Shown: positions 8,516 to 20,365 of the stretch, piece by piece
How the letters are laid out: each line of letters opens with the position of its first letter
Numbering within the stretch: position 1 is the stretch's first letter
Source of the DNA: Corynebacterium tuberculostearicum SK141
GTDB taxonomy: Bacteria; Actinomycetota; Actinomycetes; Mycobacteriales; Mycobacteriaceae
Length of the DNA: 64,000 nt
Direction of reading: 5' to 3'
Assembly (NCBI RefSeq): GCF_000175635.1
Contig: NZ_ACVP01000007.1
Span: forward strand, 43,544-107,543
The notes under the pieces: generated by a model
The model's input: the letters and a program-made list of their open reading frames with translations, nothing else
What the model was told of the DNA's origin: nothing
Database searches by the model: none
Position numbers and translations under genes: made by a program

Positions 8516-9871
8516 TTAATCCTCCGGGTACAGCGCCAGGTACAGGGCAAGGGCCGCGCGCCAATTCTGCGGCTTGAAGCCCGTAGCCTCGATTTTATCT
8601 AGCGCAAGCGTCGACTCCTTAGGGCGCGGCGCCTCGGGGCCCGCGATCTCGCGGTACTGCTCGGTGCTTACCGGAGTGACCTCGGCCGGGTCGTGGCCGA
8701 GCCCGATGAACACGGCCATGGCAATCTCATCGCGGCCCACGGTATCGCCCGAGTTAGAGAGGTTATACACGCCGTAGTCCGCGTCGGAATTGAGCAGGTG
8801 GACGATGCCCTTGGCAAGATCCTCGGCAAACGTGGGTCGCCCGCGCTGGTCATGGATGACCTTCGGCTCCACGCCCTGAGTGGCCAGCCGGCGCATGGTG
8901 GACATGAAATTCTCGCCATCGCCAAAGACCCAGGAAGTGCGGATGACGTAGTGCTGCGGCGCGGTCTGCGCGGCGGTATCGCCCGCGGCTTTCGACGCCC
9001 CGTATGCACTGAGCGGCGACGGTAGCTCCTCCTCGGTGTGGACCTCGTTCGCCCCATCGAAGATATAGTCGCTCGACACATGCACCAGCGTGATCTGGTT
9101 TTCTGCGGCGATGCGCGCCAGCCGTGCGGGCGCTTCCGCATTGACGGCCCAGGCGGCGGCGCGGTCGTTTTCGGCGCCGTTGACGTCGTTATACGCCGCG
9201 CAATTGATGATGGCGGAGTACTGCTTCCAATTCCGTTCTGGTGGGTCGGTGATGTCGAAGTCGGCGTGGGAGCAGAATTCGGCGTCGGTAAGCAGGCGCT
9301 TCAGCGCCCGCCCCAGCTGCCCGTTCGCGCCCGTGACGAGGATGCGCCGGGCGGGCATCGGGCTCACGTCTTCAAGAGCGGGGTGCTGCGTGTCCTTCTC
9401 CGAAATCTCGGTGGGCTCCAGCGGCCAGTCGACGATGTTGAGGTTCACCGCGGCGTAACGAGCCTCGGCCGACCAGTGCTCATTCACCAAGTAGCAATAG
9501 GAGGTTTCCTCCAGCGCCTGAAAGCCATTGGCGACGCCCCGCGGGACAAACACCGCAGTCTCCGGCCCCACCTCGTGGGTGACGACCTCGCCAAAGCTTT
9601 CCGACCCCTCGCGCAAGTCGCACCATGCGCCGAAAATCCTGCCCTGCGCCACCGAGACGAGCTTGTCCCACGGCTCAGCGTGCAGGCCGCGCGTAGCACC
9701 GGCGTGGTTGAAAGAGATATTGTTCTGCACCGGCTGGAAGCTCGCGAGCTCGGGCGCGAGACCGGTGAATTTTTCGCGTTGCCAATTCTCCTTGAACCAG
9801 CCGCGGTTATCGCCGTGCACGTCGAGGTCGATGATGAGCAGCCCCGGGATGGCGGTTTCGGTAATACGCAT
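8516..9871 (-). CDS. rmlCD: Bifunctional dTDP-4-dehydrorhamnose 3,5-epimerase / dTDP-4-dehydrorhamnose reductase
   Basis: A 451-residue fusion protein. Residues 1 to about 170 are an RmlC cupin epimerase (DNRGWFKENW, ATRGLHAEPWDKLV with the catalytic histidine, the tyrosine of SYCYLVNEHW). From about residue 173 (RRILVTGANGQLG) an RmlD short-chain reductase follows, with SSDYIFDG and the YGASKAAGD catalytic tyrosine/lysine. It therefore carries out the last two steps of dTDP-L-rhamnose synthesis. C. glutamicum has the same fusion. The ATG at 9871 lies 2 bp after the rmlB stop, and the rmlA start abuts the end, so the three genes form a tight operon. Confidence 0.93.
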   Translation of the reverse strand: MRITETAIPGLLIIDLDVHGDNRGWFKENWQREKFTGLAPELASFQPVQNNISFNHAGATRGLHAEPWDKLVSVAQGRIFGAWCDLREGSESFGEVVTHEVGPETAVFVPRGVANGFQALEETSYCYLVNEHWSAEARYAAVNLNIVDWPLEPTEISEKDTQHPALEDVSPMPARRILVTGANGQLGRALKRLLTDAEFCSHADFDITDPPERNWKQYSAIINCAAYNDVNGAENDRAAAWAVNAEAPARLARIAAENQITLVHVSSDYIFDGANEVHTEEELPSPLSAYGASKAAGDTAAQTAPQHYVIRTSWVFGDGENFMSTMRRLATQGVEPKVIHDQRGRPTFAEDLAKGIVHLLNSDADYGVYNLSNSGDTVGRDEIAMAVFIGLGHDPAEVTPVSTEQYREIAGPEAPRPKESTLALDKIEATGFKPQNWRAALALYLALYPED

Positions 9872-9873
9872 AT

Positions 9874-12412
<2,539 letters not shown>

Positions 12413-12553
12413 GATCCCTCCCTTCCTTTTCGTTTACATGTTCTATCCTACCCAGATAAAACACCCCGTCAACAGGAAAGAAGGGATTGGTCAATAGAGT
12501 AGACATTCCCCAAACAAACGCAGTCAAAACCCCACAAAACGGGGCCAAAGCCA

Positions 12554-13879
12554 CTAACTCGGGAAGGGAGGAAGGGCCTTCTGGTTGAGCCAGACGTCTA
12601 CGGTGGCGTCGAAAAGCGCGGCGTCAGGAGCGGCGGCGCGGAAGGCATCCAGCAGCATGGAGGGCTCTACCACCGAGTGTTGGTGCTCGGTGAGGTAGCT
12701 GCGGAGGGCGGTAAAGAAGGCGTCGCCAAGCAAGCGGTGGATGGCGTGCACGGTCAAGGCCCCGCGCTTATATACGCGGTCATCGAACATATCGCGCGCA
12801 CCCGGATCGGAAACGGTGAGATTCTGCGCCTTGCGTCCCAAGACGTGGTAATGGGAACGCGCCGCCTCGTGCGCGGTGGTCTCGCCCTTATGCTCAGCCC
12901 ATAGCCACTCGCTGTAGCAGGCAAAACCCTCGTTGAGCCAGATATCCTTCCACTCGCCCAGTCCTACGGAATTGCCAAACCACTGGTGGGAAAGCTCATG
13001 AGCGATGAGGCGCTCGAAGGCGTGGTCGCCCTTGATGTGGTTGGAGCCAAAGATGGACAGGCCTTGCGCCTCTAGGGGAATCTCCAGCTCATCTTCCGTG
13101 ATGACCACCTGGTAATCCGCAAATGGATACGGGCCATAGAGGGAGGAGAAGAAGTCCACCATTTCCTGCTGCTGGGCAAACTCATTCAGCACGCGCTCGC
13201 GCAGCGCGGCCGGCGCCCAAGCGCGCGTGGAAGGGCCCAAATCAAAAGTAGAGAACTCTCCTACCTGCACCGTCGCCAGATAGGTGGCCATGGGCTCGCG
13301 GGTGCGGTAGTGCCAGCGCGTGGTGGAACCGCCCGCTCGGCGGGAGACAAGGTCACCATTAGATACCACGATGAAGGGGTCATCGGCCGTAACGATGATG
13401 TCATAGAGTGCCTTGGCAGAAGGCGTATCGTCGCAGGGGAACCAGCTCGGCGCGCCATTGGGTTGGCTGGCCACCAGCGAACCGGACTCGGTTTCTTCCC
13501 AGCCAATCTCGCCCCAGGTGGTGCGGATCGGCCGCGGGCTGCCGCCATAGCGAATCACCAGCTCAAACTCCGTGCCGGCCGCAATCTCTTCTGCGAAACG
13601 CAGGCGCAGCTTGCCGGAGGACTGGCGGAATTTAGCCACCCGCGGCGCACCCTTTGCGGTCACGCGCCGGGCCACCATCGCCCCGCCCAGATCCAGGGTC
13701 AGGGACGCCAAATCTTCATCGGCCCGGATGGCCAAAGTAGCCTCGCCGTGGAGCAGGTTGGGCTCCACGCGGTAGGTCAAATCCAGCGTGTAGTGGGAAA
13801 CCTCGAAACCGAGGTTAAAATCCACGCCGGTATAAGGATCAGTGTGGGCACGCGAAAGGGCGGTAGGAAGCAACTTCAT
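12554..13879 (-). CDS. M1 family metallopeptidase (aminopeptidase N-like, short form)
   Basis: A 441-residue zinc peptidase. The HELSHQWFGNS motif (HExxH) and the downstream glutamate in WLNEGFACYSEWLW supply the zinc ligands. The N-terminal half is the beta-sandwich domain of the M1 fold. It lacks the long C-terminal helical domain of PepN (about 850 residues), so it belongs to the short actinobacterial group. No signal peptide is visible, so it is probably cytoplasmic. It is transcribed alone, towards the HNH gene. Confidence 0.88.
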   Translation of the reverse strand: MKLLPTALSRAHTDPYTGVDFNLGFEVSHYTLDLTYRVEPNLLHGEATLAIRADEDLASLTLDLGGAMVARRVTAKGAPRVAKFRQSSGKLRLRFAEEIAAGTEFELVIRYGGSPRPIRTTWGEIGWEETESGSLVASQPNGAPSWFPCDDTPSAKALYDIIVTADDPFIVVSNGDLVSRRAGGSTTRWHYRTREPMATYLATVQVGEFSTFDLGPSTRAWAPAALRERVLNEFAQQQEMVDFFSSLYGPYPFADYQVVITEDELEIPLEAQGLSIFGSNHIKGDHAFERLIAHELSHQWFGNSVGLGEWKDIWLNEGFACYSEWLWAEHKGETTAHEAARSHYHVLGRKAQNLTVSDPGARDMFDDRVYKRGALTVHAIHRLLGDAFFTALRSYLTEHQHSVVEPSMLLDAFRAAAPDAALFDATVDVWLNQKALPPFPS

Positions 13880-13924
13880 AATGCTGCAAGCCTACCGCCC
13901 TTTTAGCCGTGGAAAGAAACGAGC

Positions 13925-15004
13925 TTATTTATTGAAAGCGCGCTCGAAGACCGGCCAAGAATCCTTGAGGTCCGCAATCCAGTGCGGCCAGGAGTGGGTG
14001 CCGGTATTGCGGAAGTTGTAGGTCGCCGGGATGCCAGCCTGGTCCAGCTTGGCCTTGAAGTTGTGGGTGCAGTAGTTTACGCCAGCTTCGATGGCACCGC
14101 CTTCCACCTGCAGCTGAGCGGAGCCCAAAGCAGCGGTGGCAGGGTTGTAGCCCTTAGCCACGTTATAGGAGAAGGTATCCTCCTTGCCAGCCAAACCAGA
14201 ACCGGAAGAGATGTACAGCTCCGTGCCGCGCAGCTTCTCGTGGTTCATCATTGCATCGTTATAGCGGTTGGTGGGGGAGCCGAACGGGCCCCACATCTGC
14301 TCCGCGGTAGCGCCACCGCGGTTGACGGTAAGCTCAACGGCCTTGTGCTCTACCGGGTAAGCGGTGGCTGCGCAGCCGGCGTAGGAACCGACGGCGTCGT
14401 AGAAGCCCTGGTTGTGCTCCGCCAGCAGCAGGGAGGAGGTTGCGGACATGGACATGCCCGCAATAGCGCGGTGGTTATCGGCCTTGATGTGGCCCTCGAT
14501 GGCGCCCGGCAGTTCCTTGGTAAGGAAGGTTTCCCACTTCTGCGGGCCCTTGAGGTACTTGGAGTTCGGCTCGGAGACCCAGTCGGTGTAGTAGGAGAAA
14601 GCACCGGCTTGTGGGATGACCACGTTGACGTTCTTTGAGTGGTAGAAATCGACGGCGTCAGAAAGCTTCAGCCAGTCCATGTCCTGCTCCGCGCCGCCTG
14701 CACCGTTGAGCAGGTAGATGGTCGGGCGGTTCTCATCCTTCGCGCGAATGACAGCCAGCGGAATCTTGCGGCCGTTCATGGCCGGGGAGGTGGCCTGCAG
14801 CTTTTCGACGCGGGGATCGTCCTTGTACTTCTGGTACCAGGTCAGCTGCTCCAACTCCGGGGTGACCTCCAGTGGGGCCAGGGTGGACTGGGCGGCGTTG
14901 CCCGCTACCTGCTGCGGGGTGAGCTGTGCGGCGCCCGCTAGCGGGGCGCAAGCCAAGCCTGCACACACGGCGGTGGCGGCCAGGATGGAGCTAAGACGCT
15001 TCAT
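13925..15004 (-). CDS. Corynomycolyltransferase (antigen 85-type, secreted)
   Basis: A 359-residue exported esterase-fold enzyme that transfers corynomycolate from trehalose monocorynomycolate to trehalose, arabinogalactan or proteins. The signal peptide covers about residues 1-25 (MKRLSSILAATAVC..., cleavage after AGA). Family motifs are LLNGAGGAEQDMDW, the nucleophile serine in GMSMSATSS, and the catalytic histidine in GTHSWPHW. Fold positions after the nucleophile include NRGGATAEQMWG. There are no C-terminal LGFP repeats. It lies 50 bp downstream of a second mycolyltransferase, with which it shares these motifs, consistent with tandem duplication and co-transcription. Confidence 0.92.
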   Translation of the reverse strand: MKRLSSILAATAVCAGLACAPLAGAAQLTPQQVAGNAAQSTLAPLEVTPELEQLTWYQKYKDDPRVEKLQATSPAMNGRKIPLAVIRAKDENRPTIYLLNGAGGAEQDMDWLKLSDAVDFYHSKNVNVVIPQAGAFSYYTDWVSEPNSKYLKGPQKWETFLTKELPGAIEGHIKADNHRAIAGMSMSATSSLLLAEHNQGFYDAVGSYAGCAATAYPVEHKAVELTVNRGGATAEQMWGPFGSPTNRYNDAMMNHEKLRGTELYISSGSGLAGKEDTFSYNVAKGYNPATAALGSAQLQVEGGAIEAGVNYCTHNFKAKLDQAGIPATYNFRNTGTHSWPHWIADLKDSWPVFERAFNK

Positions 15005-15054
15005 AGTGCTTCTTTCCTGTAGTTATGAACTCGCTGATTATACTTCTGCGCTAC

Positions 15055-16449
15055 TTATTCCGCGACGCCGGCAGCCTCTGCGGCTCCAGCGGCCTCTGCA
15101 CCCTCTGCGTCCTTGCCCTCGACAAAGTCCTTGTCCGGGGACTGGTCAGCGGCGCTCGGGGCGTCCTTCACCTGCGCATCTTCCTCGGCCTGCGGCGCAT
15201 CGATGGAAAGCTCGTTGGGCTTTACCTCCGGCTCGGCCGGTGCTTCTGCGGCGTCCTTAGCAAAGCCGCGCTCGAAGGTTGCCCAGGAGGTGAAGAGGTC
15301 ATTGCGCCAGCCCGGCCAGGAGTGGGTGCCGGTATTGCGGAAATTCCAGTCCGCCTTCATACCCTGGGAGTCCATCTTGGCCTTGAGGTCATGGGTGCAG
15401 GAGTTCATCGCGGCCTCGATGACGCCGCCCTCAACGATGAGGGTGGAAGAGCCCGGAACACCCCAGTCATTGGCGCCGCCTAGGCCGGAGTTGACCGAAA
15501 CATAGGTCTCGGACTTGCCCAGGTTATTCGGGTTAGCGTTCACCAAGGCATCGTTGTACACGTTGTACTCGCTGCCCATAGCGCCCCACATCTGATCGGC
15601 CGAGCCACCGCCGCGGTTGACGGTCAGCTGGGTGTACAGGCGTGGCAGCGGGCGAGAGGTGGCAGCGCAGCCAGAGAAGGAGCCCACGGCGTTGTAGAAG
15701 CCCGGGTTGTGCTCCGCCAGCAGCAGGGAGGAGGTCGCGGACATGGACATGCCGGCAATAGCGCGCTTGCCATTGCCGCCGATGTGGTCTTCCAGTGCGC
15801 CCGGTAGCTCCTTGGTGAGGAAGGTTTCCCACTTCTGCGGGCCCTTGAGGTAGCCGCTATTCGGGGAAGATACCCAGTCGGTGTAGTAGGAGAAGGCGCC
15901 GGCCTGCGGGATGACCACGTTGACGTCCTTGGACGTGTAGAAATCCACCATGTCCTGTACGCCCTCGGCCTCAGGGTCAATATCGTGGTTAGCAGTGGCG
16001 GTCAGCCAGTCCATGCCCTGCTCGGCGCCGCCGGCGCCGTTGAGCAGGTACAAGGTGGGGCGCTGCTTATCAAAGTCGCCGTCCGGGGTGATGACCGCTA
16101 GCGGAACCTCGCGGCCGTCCATGGCGGCAGACGTTGCGGTCATGACCTTGACGTGGTTGCCGTAGTGCTTGCCCTGTCCGCTCTTGTGGCCGAAGGCATA
16201 ACCCTTCCACTTGTCCTTGTCCTTCAGCCCGGCAATATCCACCACGCGGTTATTACCTTCGGTGGTGATGGCGTAGTTGATATTTTCCGGATCTGCCGGG
16301 TCAGTGAGGTTTACCTCGCGGATGGTGGACAGGGTGGCGTCACCCTGAATCTCGGCCGGCTCGACGGCGGAGGCAATAGGGGCGGAGAGGACTCCGGCCG
16401 CAATGGCGATGCCTGCGACGCTGGAGCCGATAGAGCGCAAAGTATGCAT
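15055..16449 (-). CDS. Corynomycolyltransferase with acidic C-terminal tail (antigen 85-type, secreted)
   Basis: A 464-residue paralogue of the downstream gene. The signal peptide spans residues 1-29. LLNGAGGAEQGMDW, the nucleophile serine in GMSMSATSS, NRGGGSADQMWG and GTHSWPGW are all present. It differs in two ways: about 60 extra residues at the N-terminal side of the catalytic domain and a C-terminal tail of about 70 residues rich in Ala, Glu, Asp and Pro that looks disordered. The tail may interact with the cell wall, though no known anchor is visible. This corresponds in position to C. glutamicum cmt1 (cg0413), but I do not assign a paralogue number. Confidence 0.9.
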   Translation of the reverse strand: MHTLRSIGSSVAGIAIAAGVLSAPIASAVEPAEIQGDATLSTIREVNLTDPADPENINYAITTEGNNRVVDIAGLKDKDKWKGYAFGHKSGQGKHYGNHVKVMTATSAAMDGREVPLAVITPDGDFDKQRPTLYLLNGAGGAEQGMDWLTATANHDIDPEAEGVQDMVDFYTSKDVNVVIPQAGAFSYYTDWVSSPNSGYLKGPQKWETFLTKELPGALEDHIGGNGKRAIAGMSMSATSSLLLAEHNPGFYNAVGSFSGCAATSRPLPRLYTQLTVNRGGGSADQMWGAMGSEYNVYNDALVNANPNNLGKSETYVSVNSGLGGANDWGVPGSSTLIVEGGVIEAAMNSCTHDLKAKMDSQGMKADWNFRNTGTHSWPGWRNDLFTSWATFERGFAKDAAEAPAEPEVKPNELSIDAPQAEEDAQVKDAPSAADQSPDKDFVEGKDAEGAEAAGAAEAAGVAE

Positions 16450-16618
16450 ATTTTTAACTTCCTCGAGTTAAGAGAGTCTTCTCAGTAGGTATCGTTCCGT
16501 AAAGCGTGAGTGTTAGCAAGACTCAGTGTTCAAATAACTCCTTAAATTTAGCAAAGCCTGTGATGCATGTGGTCTGTGTGTCATAATTCTGAACGCAGCG
16601 CTCATGTAACGGCGGCGC

Positions 16619-16624
16619 TACAAT
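16619..16624 (+). promoter_or_regulatory. Candidate -10 element for the 36-residue peptide gene
   Basis: TACAAT lies about 85 bp upstream of the small gene's ATG, in an AT-richer intergenic stretch. I see no convincing -35, so the assignment is tentative. Confidence 0.3.
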
Positions 16625-16708
16625 TCCCGTTAGTTCTAAACGTGTGAATAGTGCGGTCCCATCCGCGGGCCCATCCCTCGCTCTAGGCAAAAGACAGAAA
16701 GAAGAAAA

Positions 16709-16819
16709 ATGAACGTTTTCGATTCCATCCTCGTGTCCATCAATGAAGTTCTGGGCCAGTTCCTGCACATGGGCTCCTCCATGTCCTCCAACGCTGCCCT
16801 GGCTCTCGGCCTGTTCTAA
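16709..16819 (+). CDS. 36-residue amphipathic acidic peptide, candidate mycomembrane porin-like protein
   Basis: The frame is ATG to TAA, 36 codons, too short for usual gene calling. It is preceded by AGAAAGAAG at good spacing and followed 15 bp later by a strong hairpin terminator, so it is a self-contained unit. Codons are those of highly expressed corynebacterial genes (TCC, ATC, CTG, GGC). Residues 4-19 place F4, I7, L8, I11, V14, L15, F18 and L19 on one helix face, with D5, S6, S10, N12, E13 and Q17 opposite. There are no Lys or Arg residues and no signal peptide. Corynebacterial PorA/PorH porins share all these traits and are mycoloylated on serine; residues 23-27 are Ser-rich. The role is inferred. 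Confidence 0.6.
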   Translation: MNVFDSILVSINEVLGQFLHMGSSMSSNAALALGLF

Positions 16820-16834
16820 AACACCGAGCCCATA

Positions 16835-16881
16835 GCCCTGCGTGGGGGCGTCGCGCGCTTGCCGACGCCACCGTGCAGGGC
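16835..16881 (+). terminator. Strong hairpin terminator of the small peptide gene
   Basis: Arms GCCCTGC and GCAGGGC enclose a second inner stem (GGCGTC with GACGCC). A T-containing tail (CTTTGTGCGTTTT) follows. It separates the small gene from lpd. Confidence 0.75.
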
Positions 16882-16963
16882 CTTTGTGCGTTTTACCCCC
16901 GAAGCGTGGGGTACTCGGGCACAAGAGTGTGACCCAATGCGCGACATGGAGGGGAAAGTTACG

Positions 16964-16969
16964 TATCCT
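16964..16969 (+). promoter_or_regulatory. Candidate -10 element for leaderless lpd
   Basis: TATCCT ends 7 nt before the lpd GTG. The AAAGGG between them lies too close to the start codon to act as a normal ribosome binding site. Confidence 0.4.
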
Positions 16970-16976
16970 AAAGGGC

Positions 16977-18389
16977 GTGACTAATGAACATTATGACGTA
17001 GTAGTACTCGGCGCGGGCCCTGGCGGCTACGTGGCCGCCATCCGTGCAGCTCAGCTTGGTAAGAAAGTTGCCGTAATCGAGAAGCAGTACTGGGGCGGTG
17101 TCTGCCTCAACGTAGGCTGCATCCCTTCCAAGGCGCTGCTGAAGAACGCTGAGGTTGCCCACACCTTCAACCATGAGGCCAAGGACTTCGGTATTTCCGG
17201 CGATGTCTCCTTCGACTTCGGTGTTGCCCACAAGCGTTCCCGCAAGGTTTCCGCGGGCATCGTCAAGGGTGTCCATTACCTGATGAAGAAGAACAAGATC
17301 ACCGAGATCAACGGCCTTGGCTCCTTCAAGGACGATAAGACCATCGAAATCACCGATGGTGATGACAAGGGTAAGACCGTCACCTTCGATGACTGCATCA
17401 TCGCTACCGGCTCCGTGGTCAAGTCCCTGCCGGGCGTAGAGCTCGGCGGCAACATCGTCTCCTACGAGGAGCAGATCCTCAACGATGAGGCCCCGAAGTC
17501 CATGGTCATCGTCGGCGCCGGCGCCATCGGCATGGAATTTGCTTATGTTCTGTCCAACTACGGCGTGGACGTCACCATCGTGGAGTTCATGGACCGCGTC
17601 CTGCCGAACGAGGACAAGGACGTCTCCAAGGCCATTGCCAAGGAGTACAAGAAGCTTGGCGTTAAGCTGCTGACCGGCTACAAGACCACCTCCGTCAAGG
17701 ACAACGGCGACAATGTCACCGTTGAGGTCGAGTCTAAGGACGGCTCCAAGCAGGACACCCTCACCGTGGACCGTGCCATGATCTCCATCGGCTTCGCCCC
17801 ACGCACCGAGGGCTTCGGCCTGGAGAACACCGGCGTTGAGCTCACCGAGCGCGGCGCCATCGCCATCGATGACACTATGCGCACCAACGTGGACCACATC
17901 TATGCCATCGGTGACGTTACCGCGAAGCTGCAGCTCGCCCACGTTGCTGAGGCCCAGGGCGTTGTCGCCGCAGAGACCATCGCCGGCGTGGAGACCCAGC
18001 TTTTGGGCGACTACATGAACATGCCGCGCGCTACCTTCTGCAACCCGCAGGTCGCTTCCTTCGGCTACACCGAAGAGGCCGCAAAGGAGAAGTTCGCGGA
18101 CCGCGACATTAAGGTCGCTACCTTCCCGTTCTCCGCTAACGGCAAGGCTGCTGGCCTCAATGAGACCGCGGGCTTTGTCAAGCTCATCGCGGACGGCGAG
18201 TACGGCGAGCTCATCGGCGGGCACATGGTGGGCTCCAACGTTTCCGAGCTGCTGCCAGAGCTGACCCTGGCGCAGCGCTTCGACCTCACCGCTGAGGAAA
18301 TCGGCCGCAACGTTCACACCCACCCGACCCTCTCTGAGGCCATGAAAGAAGCTGCCGAGGGTATTGGCGGCCACATGATTAACCTCTAA
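16977..18389 (+). CDS. lpd: Dihydrolipoyl dehydrogenase
   Basis: A 470-residue FAD flavoprotein, the E3 component of the pyruvate and 2-oxoglutarate dehydrogenase complexes. It has the FAD loop [10 protein letters not shown], the redox disulfide in [16 protein letters not shown], the NAD loop [11 protein letters not shown], and the C-terminal His-Glu pair in [13 protein letters not shown]. The GTG at 16977 is chosen because homology begins at once ([16 protein letters not shown]). The frame runs further upstream but would enter the preceding terminator. Position beside ramB and sdhCAB matches C. glutamicum. Confidence 0.95.
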   Translation: MTNEHYDVVVLGAGPGGYVAAIRAAQLGKKVAVIEKQYWGGVCLNVGCIPSKALLKNAEVAHTFNHEAKDFGISGDVSFDFGVAHKRSRKVSAGIVKGVHYLMKKNKITEINGLGSFKDDKTIEITDGDDKGKTVTFDDCIIATGSVVKSLPGVELGGNIVSYEEQILNDEAPKSMVIVGAGAIGMEFAYVLSNYGVDVTIVEFMDRVLPNEDKDVSKAIAKEYKKLGVKLLTGYKTTSVKDNGDNVTVEVESKDGSKQDTLTVDRAMISIGFAPRTEGFGLENTGVELTERGAIAIDDTMRTNVDHIYAIGDVTAKLQLAHVAEAQGVVAAETIAGVETQLLGDYMNMPRATFCNPQVASFGYTEEAAKEKFADRDIKVATFPFSANGKAAGLNETAGFVKLIADGEYGELIGGHMVGSNVSELLPELTLAQRFDLTAEEIGRNVHTHPTLSEAMKEAAEGIGGHMINL

Positions 18390-18477
18390 GCAGGGCTGCT
18401 TGCCGACGTCGGCCTTTCTCCCACCACCGCCCTAGCGGCGGCGGGAGGCTAGGACCTCGGCACACCACAACGGCAAC

Positions 18478-18542
18478 AGCATCGGCACCGCTGATCCTCC
18501 TCCGCCCACACGGGGCAGGAGGGAAGCAGCGGTGCCGATGCT
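18478..18542. terminator. Long inverted repeat between convergent lpd and ramB
   Basis: A 15-bp perfect arm (AGCATCGGCACCGCT, 18478-18492) pairs with 18528-18542. An inner CCTCCT/AGGAGG pairing extends the stem. It sits between convergent genes and probably ends transcription from the lpd side. Confidence 0.65.
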
Positions 18543-18574
18543 CTTTGTGTGCATAACGCGCGCAACCCTCACCG

Positions 18575-18694
18575 CTACTCGAAAATTTTTCGAGTAGCTT
18601 TCGAGTAGTTTTCGAGTACTGCCAAACCGGCAGGTCATAACGTTATTTACTCGTAACGAACTCTTTCGAGTAGCTTTCGAGTAGTTTTCGAGTA
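18575..18694. repeat. TCGAGTAG repeat array beside the ramB 3' end
   Basis: Two exact 31-bp copies lie at 18588-18618 and 18664-18694. Each contains three TCGAGTA units at an 11-bp period (TCGAGTAGCTT, TCGAGTAGTTT, TCGAGTA). The first copy is preceded by a near-perfect palindrome at 18575-18597 (CTACTCGAAAA facing TTTTCGAGTAG). The unit recurs on one helical face, which suggests a protein-binding array rather than a terminator. The function is unknown. Together with the hairpin at 18478 it accounts for most of the 326-bp gap 18390-18715. Confidence 0.7.
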
Positions 18695-18715
18695 GGTCGA
18701 TTGGCGCCGAAGACG

Positions 18716-20125
18716 CTAGTAGGGTGCCACGGCGGAGCGGTGGGCGTCGACGTTGATGACCTCATTAATGGGCGGGAAGGCGCGCTGCGCGCAGTTCTCG
18801 CGCGGGCACGTGCGGCAGCCGGAGCCGATGGGGGTGGCGGTGGAGAGATCGGTGAGATCAAGGCCTTCGGCGTAGACGGTGCGGTCGGCGTGGCGGGCTT
18901 CGCAGCCTAGGCCGATGGCGAAGAGCTTATCGGTATCGCCAAAGCGCCCCTGGTGGTGCTGGACGGCGCGCGAAATCCACAGGTAGTTGCGGCCATCGGG
19001 CATTTGGGCCAGCTGGCGGGAGATAATGCCGGGCTGGGTGAAGGTCTCGTAGACATTCCACAGCGGGCAGGTGCCGCCATTATTGGAAAAGTGCACGCCG
19101 GTGGCGGATTGGCGCTTGGACATGTTTCCGGCGCGGTCGACGCGGACAAAAGTGAAAGGAATGCCGCGGAGGTTATCGCGCTGCAGGGTGGACAGGCGAG
19201 AGGCCACGGATTCATAGCCCACGCCGAAGACCTGGCAGAGGTATTCCACGTCGTAGCCGGAGCGCTCGGCTTCGGAATGCATCAGTGCATAGGGCATCAC
19301 GGTGGCGGCGGCGAAGTAGCTGGCCAAGCCGCGTTGCGCGAGGTTGCGCGAAGCATCCGAGGTGAACGGCTCCTCCTCCACTAGGGAAGCGATGTCCTCC
19401 CCGGCTTCGAGGAAGCTCAGCTCCGCAGCCATGCGGAAGGCGCGCTGGCCTTCGCTCAGGCGCGAAGCGAGCCGGAACTCGCCGGTCTCGCGGTCGAAGC
19501 TGTGCAGCGTGCCATCCATCTGGGAAGTGATGTGGATATCTACGTTGTGCCGATCGCGCAGGCGTTGGGCCAGGGCGTGTTCGGTGTCGCGGATGCCGAA
19601 GTGGGTGACCGAGAGGGCGTCGGCAAGCTGCTCTGCATGGTGGTCCAGGTTGTCCAAGTAGTTTTGGCGCGCGTAGAAGAAGTCGCGCACCTCGTCGTGC
19701 GGCATGGATAGGGCCTGGGTGGCCTCGGTGGTGCGGCGGGCATCGGTGGCCAGTGAGAGCTTATCGCGCACATTTCGGTAGCGACGGTGGACGTCTACCA
19801 GCGTGCGAGCCACGGTGGGGTGGTTATAGACCAGCTCGGAGAGCTCCTGCAGCTCGACAGGGGAGGGGCAGAGCTCCTTGTCCTGGATGACGTCCTGGAT
19901 CTCGGCAAGAAGGCGGGAGTCGTCATCACGGGAGAAGAAGGTGGCATCGACGCCGAAGACCTCCGTGATGCGCAGGAGCACCGGGACGGTGAGCGGCCGG
20001 ACGTCGTGCTCGATCTGATTGACGTAGCTGGCGGAGAGCCCCAGCGTCGCAGCAAGGGAAGCCTGACTGAGATCGCGCTCACGGCGAAGCTGGCGAAGGC
20101 GAGATCCCACATACGTCTTACTCAT
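18716..20125 (-). CDS. ramB: Carbon-metabolism transcriptional regulator RamB (XRE/ScfR family)
   Basis: A 469-residue DNA-binding protein close to the length of C. glutamicum RamB, which represses acetate and other carbon-metabolism genes. An XRE helix-turn-helix fills residues 1-65 ([32 protein letters not shown]). A long ImmA/IrrE-like middle region follows. The C-terminal short-chain-fatty-acyl regulator domain carries cysteines ([19 protein letters not shown]). The ATG at 20125 begins homology ([10 protein letters not shown]). It is convergent with lpd and divergent from sdhCAB, as in C. glutamicum. Confidence 0.93.
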   Translation of the reverse strand: MSKTYVGSRLRQLRRERDLSQASLAATLGLSASYVNQIEHDVRPLTVPVLLRITEVFGVDATFFSRDDDSRLLAEIQDVIQDKELCPSPVELQELSELVYNHPTVARTLVDVHRRYRNVRDKLSLATDARRTTEATQALSMPHDEVRDFFYARQNYLDNLDHHAEQLADALSVTHFGIRDTEHALAQRLRDRHNVDIHITSQMDGTLHSFDRETGEFRLASRLSEGQRAFRMAAELSFLEAGEDIASLVEEEPFTSDASRNLAQRGLASYFAAATVMPYALMHSEAERSGYDVEYLCQVFGVGYESVASRLSTLQRDNLRGIPFTFVRVDRAGNMSKRQSATGVHFSNNGGTCPLWNVYETFTQPGIISRQLAQMPDGRNYLWISRAVQHHQGRFGDTDKLFAIGLGCEARHADRTVYAEGLDLTDLSTATPIGSGCRTCPRENCAQRAFPPINEVINVDAHRSAVAPY

Positions 20126-20271
20126 GCCGGCAAGGTTACTGGCTGGCCTGCGGGTGTGCACCTTAATCGCAAAGATCTTGTGAAGAATGTTCACCCGCCT
20201 GTGGGCTACATGTGGGTTTCATGCGAAAGTTTGACACATAAAGGGGTGAGAGGATCACTCCTGTAACACTG

Positions 20272-20287
20272 GGTGACCAAGTTCACA
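20272..20287. promoter_or_regulatory. Candidate GlxR (CRP-type) binding site upstream of sdhC
   Basis: GGTGACCAAGTTCACA matches the consensus TGTGA-N6-TCACA at nine of ten defined bases. It lies in the 369-bp ramB-sdhC intergenic region, about 210 bp before sdhC. GlxR control of sdhCAB is established in C. glutamicum; the site here is a sequence match. Confidence 0.7.
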
Positions 20288-20365
20288 TGTGGGAAACAAT
20301 TTACGCAACGTCAATATTGCGGAATTCCGAGCAGCCAAGGTAGTGACGTTTTGCCCCAAGGCTTC

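Noticed and set aside
16968..18374. A 468-codon minus-strand frame opposite lpd
   Set aside because: It mirrors lpd and arises from its strong codon bias. The lpd product matches a known enzyme end to end.
18587..18694. TCGAGTAG repeats as a CRISPR array
   Set aside because: The units are only 11 bp apart, there are no unique spacers of 30 bp or more, and no cas genes are near.
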